Notes: generated from the letters alone by a model not told the origin. A stretch of DNA of 64,000 bases from CAIMUS01 sp046347625 (GCA_046347625.1 JAXMFU010000005.1:62001-126000), one strand, 5' to 3'. Counted from the first letter of the stretch, positions 33,184 through 42,059 are shown. A program made the numbers and translations.

Positions 33184-34989
33184 ATGCTTAAAAACGTACT
33201 TAAAAACATGCTGAGAAACAAGACGATAGAGAAGGATGCGCAACGCATCCGGATCAACCGCCACACCTGGGACCGATTTGTCGAGGTCATCAAGAAGTTC
33301 GCCGCCTCCGCAGTCGGCGGCCAAGCCAAAAAGCTGGTGATCCTGCTCATTACGCTGATGTTCGGCATCAACGGTCTGAACGTGGTGAACAGCTATGTCG
33401 GGCGCGACTTCATGACGGCCATCGCCGAGCGCAACATGAGCGGCTTTGTCTGGCAAGCCGTACTCTATATTGGCGTATTTGCCGCTTCTACGGTGGTAGC
33501 GGTATTTTATTCATTCGCCGAGCAGCGACTCGGTCTGCTCTGGCGGGACTGGTTGACCCAATGGTTGGTCGAGGTCTACCTTACCAACCGAACTTATTAC
33601 CGCCTGAATATTTCCGGGGAAGTCGCCAATCCCGACCAGCGCATCGCCGATGATGTTCGCACTTTTACGGTCACTACCTTATCGTTCGTCCTGATGCTGC
33701 TCAATGGCATCTTCACAGTGGTCGCCTTCGCGGGCGTGCTCTGGTCGATCAGTCCGTTACTGTTCGGTGTTGCCATCGTGTATGCCACTTGCGGCTCCCT
33801 GCTGACGATCATTTTAGGCAAGCGGCTCGTCAGGCTGAATTACGACCAACTCGACAAGGAAGCCAATTTCCGGGCCGACCTGATTCACGTGCGGGAGAAT
33901 GCGGAATCGGTGGCGCTGTTGCACCGCGAGGGGCGCTTGACCGCCCGGCTAGTGCACCATCTGCGGGATTTAGTGGCCAATTTCGAGCGCATCATCGTGG
34001 TGAACCGCAACCTGGGATTTTTTACGAACGGTTACAACTATCTTATCCAAGTCATTCCCGCCTTGATCGTGGCACCTCTGTTTATCCGTGGCAGCGTCGA
34101 ATTCGGCGTAATCACCCAATCGGCCATGGCTTTCGCCCAGCTTTTGGGCGCGTTCTCATTGATCATTACCCAGTTCCAGTCGATTTCTTCCTTCACCGCC
34201 GTAATCGCCCGTCTAGGCTTGTTGGCGGATGCCTTGGAAAAGGCTCAGTTGAGTCCGGTGTCGGATATCCGCGTTACCCGGGAAGGCAAGTCCCTGATCT
34301 ACGACAGGTTGACCTTGCGCTCGCCACGGGACGGTCGGATCGTGCTCGACAAGTTAGCCATTACGGTCCCGACGGGAACGCGGGTTCTGATCATGGGACC
34401 CAACGAAACCGGAAAAGTAGCCCTGTTCCGAGCGACCGCCGATATCTGGCGGACTGGCGAGGGTCATATTATCCGCCCCCGGCTCCGGCAGCTTCTGTTT
34501 CTACCCGAGCGGCCTTACCTGCCACCGGGCACGCTGCGGGAACTGTTGCTGCGGACCGGGCAGGAACATGAGACCAAAGACGAGCGGATTCTGGCCACGC
34601 TGCGTGCGCTGGATATCGAGCGGGTCATCACCCGGGCCGGTGGGCTGGATGTCGAGAAAGATTGGGACGATATTCTATCGCTCGGCGAGCAGCAATTGCT
34701 GGCCTTCGCCCGGTTGCTATTAGCGGCGCCTTTGTTCGCCTTTCTGGACCGACCCGGCACCGCCCTCAATCAGGGTCAGGTCGACAGCATCCTGAAAATG
34801 CTCTCCGCCAATGCGATCACTTACCTGACCCTGGCGAATGGGGGGGATAGACTGGAGTACTATGATGCGGTGCTCACGCTGGCGGAGGATGGTAGTTGGA
34901 CCTGGCAGTCGATCAAGGGCGGGCAAATTATTGAACGGGAAACCTCGCCGGAGGCACACCTGGAAGCGGCGCCATCGACTCCAGGCTGA
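33184..34989 (+). CDS. SbmA/BacA-like ABC half-transporter with degenerate ATPase
   Basis: 601 residues: six membrane helices (about 50-330) then an ATP-binding domain (about 370-570). The membrane part has the YddA/BacA-family phrase NPDQRIADDVRTFT. The ATPase is unusual. Walker A is MGPNETGKVALF, with Val where Ser or Thr should coordinate Mg2+. Signature motif is LSLGEQQLLAFAR. Walker B is FAFLDRPGTAL, so the catalytic Glu after the Asp is replaced by Arg. The switch His is missing in YLTLANGGD. Such a protein probably cannot hydrolyse ATP on its own and may act with another half or passively. Substrate unknown; relatives import peptides or vitamin B12-like molecules. Confidence 0.88.
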   Translation: MLKNVLKNMLRNKTIEKDAQRIRINRHTWDRFVEVIKKFAASAVGGQAKKLVILLITLMFGINGLNVVNSYVGRDFMTAIAERNMSGFVWQAVLYIGVFAASTVVAVFYSFAEQRLGLLWRDWLTQWLVEVYLTNRTYYRLNISGEVANPDQRIADDVRTFTVTTLSFVLMLLNGIFTVVAFAGVLWSISPLLFGVAIVYATCGSLLTIILGKRLVRLNYDQLDKEANFRADLIHVRENAESVALLHREGRLTARLVHHLRDLVANFERIIVVNRNLGFFTNGYNYLIQVIPALIVAPLFIRGSVEFGVITQSAMAFAQLLGAFSLIITQFQSISSFTAVIARLGLLADALEKAQLSPVSDIRVTREGKSLIYDRLTLRSPRDGRIVLDKLAITVPTGTRVLIMGPNETGKVALFRATADIWRTGEGHIIRPRLRQLLFLPERPYLPPGTLRELLLRTGQEHETKDERILATLRALDIERVITRAGGLDVEKDWDDILSLGEQQLLAFARLLLAAPLFAFLDRPGTALNQGQVDSILKMLSANAITYLTLANGGDRLEYYDAVLTLAEDGSWTWQSIKGGQIIERETSPEAHLEAAPSTPG

Positions 34990-35061
34990 TTCGCTATCGA
35001 CATGGGCTATCGAGTCCAGCACCGTGCTGTAGCAGCGACGACGCCGAACTCAAGATTTTCA

Positions 35062-35198
35062 ATGTTACCGTGAAAATCTTCTGTAGGTCGGGTTAGGCGC
35101 GCCCGCCACTCCGTTAGTCAGTGGTAGAGACGTGGCAGGCGCGCCGTAACCCGACAGGAAAGCCGAGTTTCATCCCCGGGAGTGCTTTTTTACCGGGC
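35062..35198 (+). repeat. Dispersed repeat family A, full copy
   Basis: GTTACCGTGAAAATCTTCTG, GTAGGTCGGGTTAGGCGCGC, variable centre, GGCGCGCCGTAACCCGACAG, GAAAGCCGAGTTTCATCCCC and GGGAGTGCTTTTTTACCGGG. Its tail hairpin and T-run may end transcription of the ABC gene. Confidence 0.8.
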
Positions 35199-35206
35199 AT
35201 GACCGG

Positions 35207-35497
35207 TTAGTAATGGGCGGCTTCCTGATAAGTCTGCTGGGTTAGGCACCCCTTGCGGGCGAATTTATTGAAGTCTCCAGCCAGGATGCCGACGTTATAG
35301 GCTTCCTGCCGGTTGACACAGCCATCGCCATTCGCATCCGCCTCGGCGAAGCTGGGCATGGCCGGCGGTACCGGTGCCTGCACCTGCTTGACGCCGGTTA
35401 CCTGGCCATCGGTCATTTCAATCACGGTCTTTTCCTGCGCCGGCGCCAAAGAACTATAGGACAAAATCGCCGCCAGTAACAACAGAGTACGTTTCAT
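35207..35497 (-). CDS. Small exported EF-hand protein
   Basis: 96 residues. Signal peptide MKRTLLLLAAILSYSSLAPAQ with likely cleavage after APA. A single EF-hand loop is clear: DANGDGCVNRQE, with Asp, Asn, Asp, and Glu at ligand positions; Cys at position 7 of the loop may pair with the other Cys (KGCLTQQ). Small secreted calcium-binding proteins of this type are common in environmental gamma-proteobacteria; the partner is not known. Confidence 0.8.
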   Translation of the reverse strand: MKRTLLLLAAILSYSSLAPAQEKTVIEMTDGQVTGVKQVQAPVPPAMPSFAEADANGDGCVNRQEAYNVGILAGDFNKFARKGCLTQQTYQEAAHY

Positions 35498-35817
35498 GAT
35501 TCACCTCCAAACATGATAGAACCAAAGTGGAAATCCAAAACCGACCGTTTCCAATCCATTTTTGCTGAATTAGAAAGGTTCAGGCCATTTAAATTAACAA
35601 ACTTCTTTTGTGTAAGACGAAAGCTTTGACAAAGTTCTTAATCCAAGTTTCCAGTGTAGCGCCGGGCTGGTACCATTAAGTCCAGTCTGTCCGCTGGAAG
35701 AGCGAACCGGCTCTCGAAGGGAGCGCCGTCCTGTTCCACAGCAGTACGGCGTCGGGCGATCCTGAACACTTTTGATCTTTACCCTCTGCCCTCTGCCCTT
35801 TACCCTCGATCTTCTAA

Positions 35818-36080
35818 CGGGTCATGTTTTTTAGAAAAAAGCACCGCCGGCGATGATACTCGGCTCCCTGTCGGGTTACGACGCGCCCGTGATCGCGCGA
35901 CCCGTAGCTACCTGGGTGGCCGGCGCGTCTAACTGGTCATGCTTTTAATCAAGAAGCGCCCCCGGCGATGAAACTCGGCTCCCTGTCGGGTTACGGCGCG
36001 CCCGCCACGTCTCTGCCAGCTCCACGCGAGGCAGGAAGCGCGCCTAACCCGACCTACGGGGAGAGTTTCACGGTAACCCG
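35818..36080 (-). repeat. Two family A copies in tandem, reverse orientation
   Basis: The tail GGTCATG/AAAAAAGCACC...ATACTCGGCTCCCTGTCGGGTTACGAC occurs at 35818-35885, and again at 35936-36000 with GGTCATGCTTTTAATCAAGA and GAAACTCGGCTCCCTGTCGG, each followed by a core and the CCTAACCCGACCTACGG end. The remainder of the 35498-36145 gap holds heptamer-like CTTTAGCC units (36085-36125). Confidence 0.75.
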
Positions 36081-36145
36081 ACCTACGGGCTTTAGCCTTT
36101 AGCCTGTAGCCTTTAGCCTTCAGCTTGGTATAGTGTCGGGCAATC

Positions 36146-37069
36146 ATGAATACTCCCACTCGATCCCCGCCTGCCGGCACCCCGACCTCAACGCGACCAT
36201 GGCGCTGGAATCCCGCTTACGGGTTTATCGCGCCGGCGCTGACCCTTATCGCCGTTTTCTTCTTCCTGCCGGTGGGGGGTGCGCTGTTGCTCAGCTTTAC
36301 CGATTTCGATATTTATGCGCTCGGTAATCCGGCTAATCTCCGCTTTGTCGGCTTAGCGAATTATGGCCGGCTGCTCCAGGAACCGTTGTTTTGGACGGCC
36401 CTTAGAAATACGTTGTACTTCGTGCTGGTGGGGGGACCGCTGTCGGTCGGCGTCTCGCTGCTGGCGGCGCTGTTGCTGAACAATCGCCTACTGCGCTGGA
36501 AAGGTTTTTTTCGAACCGCCCTGTTTCTACCGGTGGTGACCACCCTGGTCGCCGTGGCGGTGGTCTGGCGCTATCTGTATCAGCCGCATTATGGTTTGCT
36601 GAACTACGGTTTGAGCCGGCTCGGTATAACGCCTATCGACTGGCTGGGCGATCCCGTCTGGGCCATGCCGGCGATTATTCTGCTGGCGGTGTGGAAAAAC
36701 TTCGGTTTCAATATGATTATCTTTATCGCCGGCCTGCAGAGCATTCCCCCCCATCTTTACGAAGCCGCCCGGATCGATGGGGCCGACGCCTGGCAGCAAT
36801 TTCGCTATCTTACCCTGCCGATGCTGGCACCGACCTTTCTGTTCGTCACCGTCATTACCATGATCGGCTATTTCCAATTATTTGCCGAGCCTTATGTGAT
36901 GACTCAGGGCGGTCCCTCCAATCGGACGCTGAGCGTCGTGCTGCTGATGTATCGGGAGGGTTTCCGCTGGTGGAACATGGGTTATGCCGCGGCGGTGGCC
37001 TTTGTCCTGTTTGCCATCATTCTGGTGGCCACCCTGATACAACTCCGGCTGCGACGGGAAAGGCCATGA
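36146..37069 (+). CDS. Sugar ABC transporter permease, MalF/UgpA-like
   Basis: 307 residues with six membrane helices. The binding-protein-dependent permease signature is YEAARIDGADAWQQFRYLTLP, the EAA loop that contacts the ATPase. The N-terminus is cytoplasmic and Pro/Thr rich, then APALTLIAVFFFLPVGGALL. It overlaps the next permease gene by four bases (ATGA), so the two form the heterodimeric channel. Members import carbohydrates or glycerol-3-phosphate. No binding protein or ATPase is seen within the window next to it. Start lacks a strong ribosome site. Confidence 0.9.
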   Translation: MNTPTRSPPAGTPTSTRPWRWNPAYGFIAPALTLIAVFFFLPVGGALLLSFTDFDIYALGNPANLRFVGLANYGRLLQEPLFWTALRNTLYFVLVGGPLSVGVSLLAALLLNNRLLRWKGFFRTALFLPVVTTLVAVAVVWRYLYQPHYGLLNYGLSRLGITPIDWLGDPVWAMPAIILLAVWKNFGFNMIIFIAGLQSIPPHLYEAARIDGADAWQQFRYLTLPMLAPTFLFVTVITMIGYFQLFAEPYVMTQGGPSNRTLSVVLLMYREGFRWWNMGYAAAVAFVLFAIILVATLIQLRLRRERP

Positions 37070-37887
37070 GACGCCTCCTCGCGGCGCTGCTGCTCTACAG
37101 CGTATTAGGAAGCGCCCTGCTCCTGACCCTGTTCCCGCTGCTGTGGATGCTGAGTGTCTCGTTCATGCCGGCCACCGCAGCCAATCAGTTCCCGCCCCGA
37201 CTGCTGCCCGACGCTCCAACACTGGCACATTACCGAGATTTATTTACCCGGCTCGACCTGGCCCGTTATCTACTGAACAGTACCTTGCTGGCAACGGCCA
37301 TCACTCTGCTCTCCCTCCTGCTCAATTCGCTGGCCGGCTACGCTTTCGCCAAATTCCGCTTCGCAGGACGGGATCGACTGTTCCGGCTGTTGCTGGCGGC
37401 CCTGGTGATACCGGCTCAGGTCTCGATGCTGCCGCTGTTTTTGCTGCTTAAGCACCTGGGACTGATCAATAGCTATTGGGGGGTGATCATTCCCGGCATG
37501 GCCAGCATCTTCGGCATTTTCCTGATTCGTCAATATGCCTTGTCTATTCCCGACAGTTTGCTGGACGCCGCCCGGATCGATGGTGCCGGCGAATTCCGCA
37601 TTTACTGGTCGCTGGTATTACCCTTGTGCAAACCGATCCTGGTCACCCTGGCGATCTTCACGTTTCTCGGCGCCTGGAACGACTTCATGTGGCCGTTGAT
37701 CGTTCTGACCGACCAGCAGATGTATACCTTACCGGTTGCCCTGGCCAATCTGGTCGGCGAACACGTGCAGGATACGGAATTGATCATGGCCGGTGCGGTG
37801 TTGACGACACTGCCGGTAGTGCTGGTTTTTCTGCTGCTGCAACAGTACTACATGGCCGGCATTCTGCTGGGCAGTATCAAGGAGTAG
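37066..37887 (+). CDS. Sugar ABC transporter permease, MalG/UgpE-like
   Basis: 273 residues from ATG 37066, which overlaps the stop of the previous gene; a much longer open frame starting upstream is not real. Six membrane helices and the EAA loop LLDAARIDGAGEFRIYWSLV, together with typical C-terminal FLGAWNDFMWPLIVL. Second subunit of the same sugar importer. Substrate cannot be told from the permeases. Confidence 0.92.
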   Translation: MRRLLAALLLYSVLGSALLLTLFPLLWMLSVSFMPATAANQFPPRLLPDAPTLAHYRDLFTRLDLARYLLNSTLLATAITLLSLLLNSLAGYAFAKFRFAGRDRLFRLLLAALVIPAQVSMLPLFLLLKHLGLINSYWGVIIPGMASIFGIFLIRQYALSIPDSLLDAARIDGAGEFRIYWSLVLPLCKPILVTLAIFTFLGAWNDFMWPLIVLTDQQMYTLPVALANLVGEHVQDTELIMAGAVLTTLPVVLVFLLLQQYYMAGILLGSIKE

Positions 37888-37976
37888 TGAAAGATTCGCC
37901 AACCGGCTCGCTCCTACAGGTGTTGCTATCTACCGAGCTGGACTTGACGGTAAATGATTTGCACTAGTTTCGTGTT

Positions 37977-37991
37977 ACACTTGTCCAGTGT
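37977..37991 (+). promoter_or_regulatory. Possible operator before the second vapBC
   Basis: ACACT-N5-AGTGT inverted repeat 22 bases before the antitoxin start. It is short; the position is what suggests autorepression. Confidence 0.35.
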
Positions 37992-38013
37992 CAGTTAATC
38001 GAGATCGATCACG

Positions 38014-38256
38014 GTGAAAAATATCACCATCACTTTGGAACCTGAAGTTGCCCGGTGGATTCGTCTCCAAGCGGCTGAACGGGAGATGAGCGTGTCCCGT
38101 TATGTCGGCGAGGTGCTCAAGACACAGATGCAGGAAAGTGCGGCTTACGAGCGTGCCATGCAGCAGTACCTGGCGCTACCTCCTAAGCCCGTAGGTCGCC
38201 CGGACGAGCCGCTGCCGGCGCGTGAGGCCCTTTATGACCGTCCGCTACTTCGTTGA
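38014..38256 (+). CDS. CopG-like (ribbon-helix-helix) antitoxin
   Basis: 80 residues, GTG start. MKNITITLEPEVARWIRLQA then EREMSVSRYVGEVLKTQM is the ribbon-helix-helix pattern of CopG-like antitoxins; the Pro-rich tail (ALPPKPVGRPDEPLPAREAL) should bind the toxin. Its end overlaps the toxin gene by 23 bases. Confidence 0.85.
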   Translation: MKNITITLEPEVARWIRLQAAEREMSVSRYVGEVLKTQMQESAAYERAMQQYLALPPKPVGRPDEPLPAREALYDRPLLR

Positions 38257-38659
38257 TACCAATCTACTGGTCTATGCACGCGATCCGCAGCGCGATCCGG
38301 CGAAACACCAACGTGCCCGCCAGTGGTTGGAACAGCTTTGGCGGGAACGCAGTGGGCGGCTCAGTATTCAGGTGCTCAACGAATACTATGTAGTGGTCAC
38401 TCAAAAGCTGATGCCGGCGCTTTCGAGTGATGAGGCTCAGGCTGAAATCCGTACTTTCTTTGCCTGGCATCCGCAGGTTCTCGATACGACCACGATCGAA
38501 CGAGCTTTGCATATTCAGTCTCGCTATCGCTTCAACTGGTGGGACGCGCTTATCGTAGCCGCCGCGCAACTCGGCGGCTGTACTTACTTGCTGACCGAAG
38601 ACCTGCAAGCGGACCAGAACCTTGATGGGTTACTCATCGTCAACCCATTTATGTCCTGA
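38234..38659 (+). CDS. VapC-type PIN-domain toxin
   Basis: 141 residues from ATG 38234. PIN residues: YFVDTNLLVYARD (Asp), VLNEYYVVV (Glu), FNWWDALIVAAA (Asp) and YLLTEDL (acidic). Paired with the preceding antitoxin; unlike the first vapBC it belongs to the DTNxxxYxxD subgroup. The gene ends inside a small tandem repeat, TTATGTCCTGA three times (38649-38681). Confidence 0.88.
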   Translation: MTVRYFVDTNLLVYARDPQRDPAKHQRARQWLEQLWRERSGRLSIQVLNEYYVVVTQKLMPALSSDEAQAEIRTFFAWHPQVLDTTTIERALHIQSRYRFNWWDALIVAAAQLGGCTYLLTEDLQADQNLDGLLIVNPFMS

Positions 38660-38681
38660 TTATGTCCTGATTATGTCCTGA
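38648..38681 (+). repeat. Three 11-bp tandem repeats at the toxin stop
   Basis: TTATGTCCTGA three times in a row; the first copy carries the toxin stop codon TGA. Slippage would change only trailing DNA. Confidence 0.8.
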
Positions 38682-38713
38682 ATGTCGCGCCGGTTTCCCG
38701 GTTGAGTGAAGTT

Positions 38714-38820
38714 TTGTAGGGTGGGCAGCTTGTCTGCCCACCCTACCTCTTAAATTAATTGCCGCCTATGCAGCAATTGTAGACCGGAATAAACGGAGCT
38801 TGCGGCGTGTTTCCGGCGCT
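38714..38820. repeat. Family B and family C repeats
   Basis: GTAGGGTGGGCAGCTTGTCT to CACCCTACC (38714-38748) and CCGGAATAAACGGAGCTTGC to TTTCCGG (38784-38816). Both match units elsewhere in the window. Confidence 0.75.
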
Positions 38821-38825
38821 TTAAC

Positions 38826-39224
38826 GACGACTTTCCGGGAACTCGGTAAAGAAATCCCTACGAGCCAATTGAACCGCCGCGCTCGCTAGAGTAAACTTAT
38901 CATTACTACAACATTAACTTATCGAGTCTCGACGGCGCCGCGCCAGGTTTACCCTGGCGGCCGTCCCCGCCAGTGACTCAAAGGTACCCCCCAGCAGACA
39001 AGCAATTGATTGGCCAAGGGATATGACAGACTCCCGCAGGACGGGGACAACCGCAAAATAACGCCGAATCGAGCGCTTGTCGTGTTGCACAGCCGTTTTT
39101 GGAAAAGCACCACGCCAGGGATCAGGGAACCGGCGATCACCCTTCCCCATCCGGGGGAGAGGAGAGACCTTGCGGTTACAACAGAGGGAGCGTAAACAGT
39201 CACATTTTGACTGGGGGAATCATC
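38826..39224. other. Gene-free stretch before the repeat protein
   Basis: About 400 bases with several open frames but no ribosome site, family resemblance or consistent composition. I see no gene here. It probably includes the promoter of the following gene. Confidence 0.4.
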
Positions 39225-40736
39225 ATGAATACGCAACACACGAACACGCTACACACCCTCGAGACCCCGCCCTGGCGGAAAACGCCACTGGCGCTGGCGC
39301 TGCTGGCGGCTTTACAGGTGGGGACCGTGCAACCGGCGCTTGCCGCCGGCCCGCCGACCAACCCGGTCGGATCGGAGTTCCAGATCAACACCACCACTTC
39401 CGGCTCCCAATACGATGCCGCCATTGCGGTGGATGCGGCCGGCGACTTTGTGGTCGCCTGGCACAGTTATGGGCAGGACGGCGACAGCTGGGGCGTTTAC
39501 GCCCAGCGCTACGACGCCGCGGGGGTGCCCCAGGGCGCCGAGTTCCAGGTCAACACCACCACCGCCAGCGATCAAGGGATGCCGGCGGTGGCGATGGATG
39601 CGGCCGGCGACTTGGTGGTCGTCTGGGCGAGTCGGTGGCAGGATGGCGACGGCACTGGCATCTACGCCCAGCGCTACAACGCCGCGGGGGTGCCCCAGGG
39701 CGGTGAGTTCCAGGTCAACACCACCACCGCCAGTTGGCAAGAATCGCCGGCGGTGGCGATGGATGCCGCCGGCGACTTTGTGGTCGCCTGGCAGAGTTAT
39801 GGGCAGGACGGCGACGGCTGGGGCATCTATGCCCAGCGCTACAGCGCCGCGGGGGCGCCCCAGGGCGGTGAGTTCCAGGTCAACACCACCACCGCCGGCC
39901 ACCAAGCCTATCCGGCCGTGGCCCTGGATGCCGCCGGCGACGTTGTGGTCGCCTGGCAGAGTTATGGGCAGGACGGCGACGGCTATGGCGTCTACGCCCA
40001 GCGCTACAGCGCCGCGGGGGCGCCCCAGGGCGGTGAGTTCCAGGTCAACACCACTACCGCCAGCTATCAATCGATGCCGGCGGTGGCCATGGATGCCGCC
40101 GGCGACGTTGTGGTCGCCTGGGAAAGTTATGGGCAGGACGGCGACAGCTGGGGCATCTACGCCCAGCGCTACAGCGCCGCCGGGGTGCCCCAGGGCGCCG
40201 AGTTCCGGGTCAACACCACCACCGCCAGTTGGCAAGACTGGCCGGTCGTGGCCCTGGATGCGGCCGGCGACTTTGTGATCGCCTGGCAGAGTCAGGGGCA
40301 GGACGGCGACGTCGAAGGCATGTACGCCCAGCGCTATGCCCTCAACAATTACAACGCGGCGTTCCCACCGCCCACGCTGAGCAATCAGCGGACCAGCACC
40401 ACCCCGGTGGCGGAAGGGCCGGCGGGGACGTTCAGCTTCGATGCGACCTACTGTAACCTCGGCAACAGCGCCTATCCGCTGAGCGGCCTGGCCAACCGGA
40501 CAGCAATACTGAGCAATGGTAACTGTCTGGTCAACCGCACGTACGGACCGGCGGGGACGCCGGCCCTCGAGCCGGGGGTCGCGCCCTGTGGCGTCGGTTC
40601 GACCCTGGAGTTCCCGCTGACCGGGGACTACAGTGACGACGCCCTGGGTCTGAACGAGTGCGTCACGGTGCACTATCAGCTCGGGTTGCGGACCCGGAAT
40701 CGGTTCAATTTCTGGGTGGATGTCGGCGGGATTTAA
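39225..40736 (+). CDS. Exported six-repeat protein, probable beta-propeller
   Basis: 503 residues from ATG 39225, with GGGGGA 7 bases upstream; the longer frame upstream is not supported. Residues 19-42 form a signal peptide ending ALAAG. Residues about 45-375 are six tandem 55-residue repeats with the pattern EFQVNTTTA...Q..PAVA, DAAGDFVVAWQSYGQDGDG and GIYAQRYSAAG. At the DNA level the repeat is 165 bp, with copies so alike that recent duplication is likely. Six repeats of this length fit a closed six-bladed propeller. The DGD turns could bind calcium. The C-terminal 125 residues contain four Cys and no recognised domain. Exported or cell-surface; function unknown. Confidence 0.82.
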   Translation: MNTQHTNTLHTLETPPWRKTPLALALLAALQVGTVQPALAAGPPTNPVGSEFQINTTTSGSQYDAAIAVDAAGDFVVAWHSYGQDGDSWGVYAQRYDAAGVPQGAEFQVNTTTASDQGMPAVAMDAAGDLVVVWASRWQDGDGTGIYAQRYNAAGVPQGGEFQVNTTTASWQESPAVAMDAAGDFVVAWQSYGQDGDGWGIYAQRYSAAGAPQGGEFQVNTTTAGHQAYPAVALDAAGDVVVAWQSYGQDGDGYGVYAQRYSAAGAPQGGEFQVNTTTASYQSMPAVAMDAAGDVVVAWESYGQDGDSWGIYAQRYSAAGVPQGAEFRVNTTTASWQDWPVVALDAAGDFVIAWQSQGQDGDVEGMYAQRYALNNYNAAFPPPTLSNQRTSTTPVAEGPAGTFSFDATYCNLGNSAYPLSGLANRTAILSNGNCLVNRTYGPAGTPALEPGVAPCGVGSTLEFPLTGDYSDDALGLNECVTVHYQLGLRTRNRFNFWVDVGGI

Positions 40737-40818
40737 GGGGACCCGTTAACCGAAAGCCGGTCGGGGCGGTTCACGAATCGCCCCGACGTGTACCCGATAC
40801 TCGCAGAGGGTAAACGAC

Positions 40819-41898
40819 ATGACAGATGAACCGGTCACGATGCGCTGTGAAGCGGATGCCGGGTTTAATGAATGGCTGGCGCGGGCGGGCGGTTCCATCG
40901 CCTGCACCACCTATCAGGCCGGCAAACTGTTACTGATCGGCTGGAACGGCCGGCAGGTTTCCTTATTACCCCGCACTTTTCAAAAGGCCATGGGACTGGA
41001 CGTGGCCGGAGGGCGGCTGGTGCTGGCCACCCAGCACGAGGTGTTCTGGTTTGCCGACGCGCCGCTGCTCGCCCCGGACTTTCTTCCCGACCAGCCCCGT
41101 CGCTATGACGCCCTCTATTTTCCCCGGGCCCTCTATTTCACCGGCGACCTCAATATCCACGATCTGGCCCTGGGGACAGACGGACTGTGGCTGGTCGCCA
41201 GCCGGTTCTCCTGTCTGGCCCGGCTCAGCGAGGAGTACAGCTTTGTCCCGGTCTGGCGACCGTCTTTCGTCTCCGATTTCGTCCCCGAAGACCGCTGCCA
41301 CCTGAACGGGCTGGCCCTGCTGGACGGTCAGCCGAAAACCGTCACGGCGCTGGGCACCACCGACACTCCCGGCGGCTGGCGGGCGACTAAAGCCACCGGT
41401 GGGGTGCTGCTCGACGTACCTACCGGCGAGGTGATCCTGAGCGGGCTGGCGATGCCACACTCGCCGCGCTGGCAGCAAGGACGGTTGTGGGTGCTCAACT
41501 CCGGCACCGGGGAATTGCTCCAGGTCGACCCCGCGCGGGGGCAGGCCGACGTGGTCTGCGCTCTGCCGGGGTATGTCCGCGGCCTGACCGTGGTGGGCAA
41601 CGTGGCGCTGGTCGGCTTATGCAAAATCCGCGAGCGGCACATTTTCGGCGGTCTGCCGGTGCAATCCCGCTATCCGGCGTTGCGCTGCGGGATCGCCCTG
41701 ATCGATCTGCGCCGCGGGGTCCAGATCGGCCTGTTCGAATTCACCGCCGGGGTGGAAGAAATCTACGACCTGCGGTTTCTGCCGGGTCGGCAGCGGCCCA
41801 ACATCCTGGCGCCGGGCCAACCGGCGGTACGCCAGGGTTTTCCCGCGCCCGAGTTTTCTTATTGGCTGCGGCCGGATAAACAACTTCCGCTGGAATGA
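40819..41898 (+). CDS. TIGR03032-family protein
   Basis: 359 residues, no signal peptide. The sequence matches the pattern I know as TIGR03032: WLARAGGSIACTTYQAGKLL, IHDLALGTDGLWLVASRFSC, HLNGLALLDGQPKTVTALG and PHSPRWQQGRLWVLNSGTGE. These proteins look like beta-propellers and occur with exported repeat proteins; no enzyme activity is established. It lies 82 bases after the repeat-protein gene, in the same direction, so the two may work together. Confidence 0.8.
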   Translation: MTDEPVTMRCEADAGFNEWLARAGGSIACTTYQAGKLLLIGWNGRQVSLLPRTFQKAMGLDVAGGRLVLATQHEVFWFADAPLLAPDFLPDQPRRYDALYFPRALYFTGDLNIHDLALGTDGLWLVASRFSCLARLSEEYSFVPVWRPSFVSDFVPEDRCHLNGLALLDGQPKTVTALGTTDTPGGWRATKATGGVLLDVPTGEVILSGLAMPHSPRWQQGRLWVLNSGTGELLQVDPARGQADVVCALPGYVRGLTVVGNVALVGLCKIRERHIFGGLPVQSRYPALRCGIALIDLRRGVQIGLFEFTAGVEEIYDLRFLPGRQRPNILAPGQPAVRQGFPAPEFSYWLRPDKQLPLE

Positions 41899-41962
41899 AC
41901 GGCGGAACCCGGCGCCACCGCGTGCGGATTAGCTCCCCTCTTCTAATCCTCTCTCTTTCGAG

Positions 41963-42059
41963 TATCCACTTAGGATGGGACACTTTGCAGGCCGGCCGCA
42001 ACGTGCCGGCGAGAACGCCGGCGCTCCCAGGGTCGCATCGTCCCGTCTTAAGGAGGTGG
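41963..42059. mobile_element. Second copy of the MITE-like element, decayed
   Basis: TATCCACTTAGGATGGGACA at one end and TCCCGTCTTAAGGAGGTGG at the other, with GTGCCGGCGAGAACGCCGGC and GCTCCCAGGGTCG in the middle that match the element at 30593-30698 closely. The right end has extra bases, and no flanking duplication is visible, so this copy is older. Confidence 0.75.

Noticed and set aside
36691..37065. Upstream extension of the second sugar permease
   Set aside because: Overlaps the first permease gene out of frame; the ATG at 37066 in the ATGA overlap is the natural start.
38914..39150. 78-aa reverse frame before the six-repeat protein
   Set aside because: No ribosome site, no domain, and the reading frame is interrupted by repeat DNA at one side.
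39312..40673. Long reverse-strand frame opposite the six-repeat protein
   Set aside because: Open only because the 165-bp repeats lack stops in that frame; the forward product has signal peptide and repeat logic.
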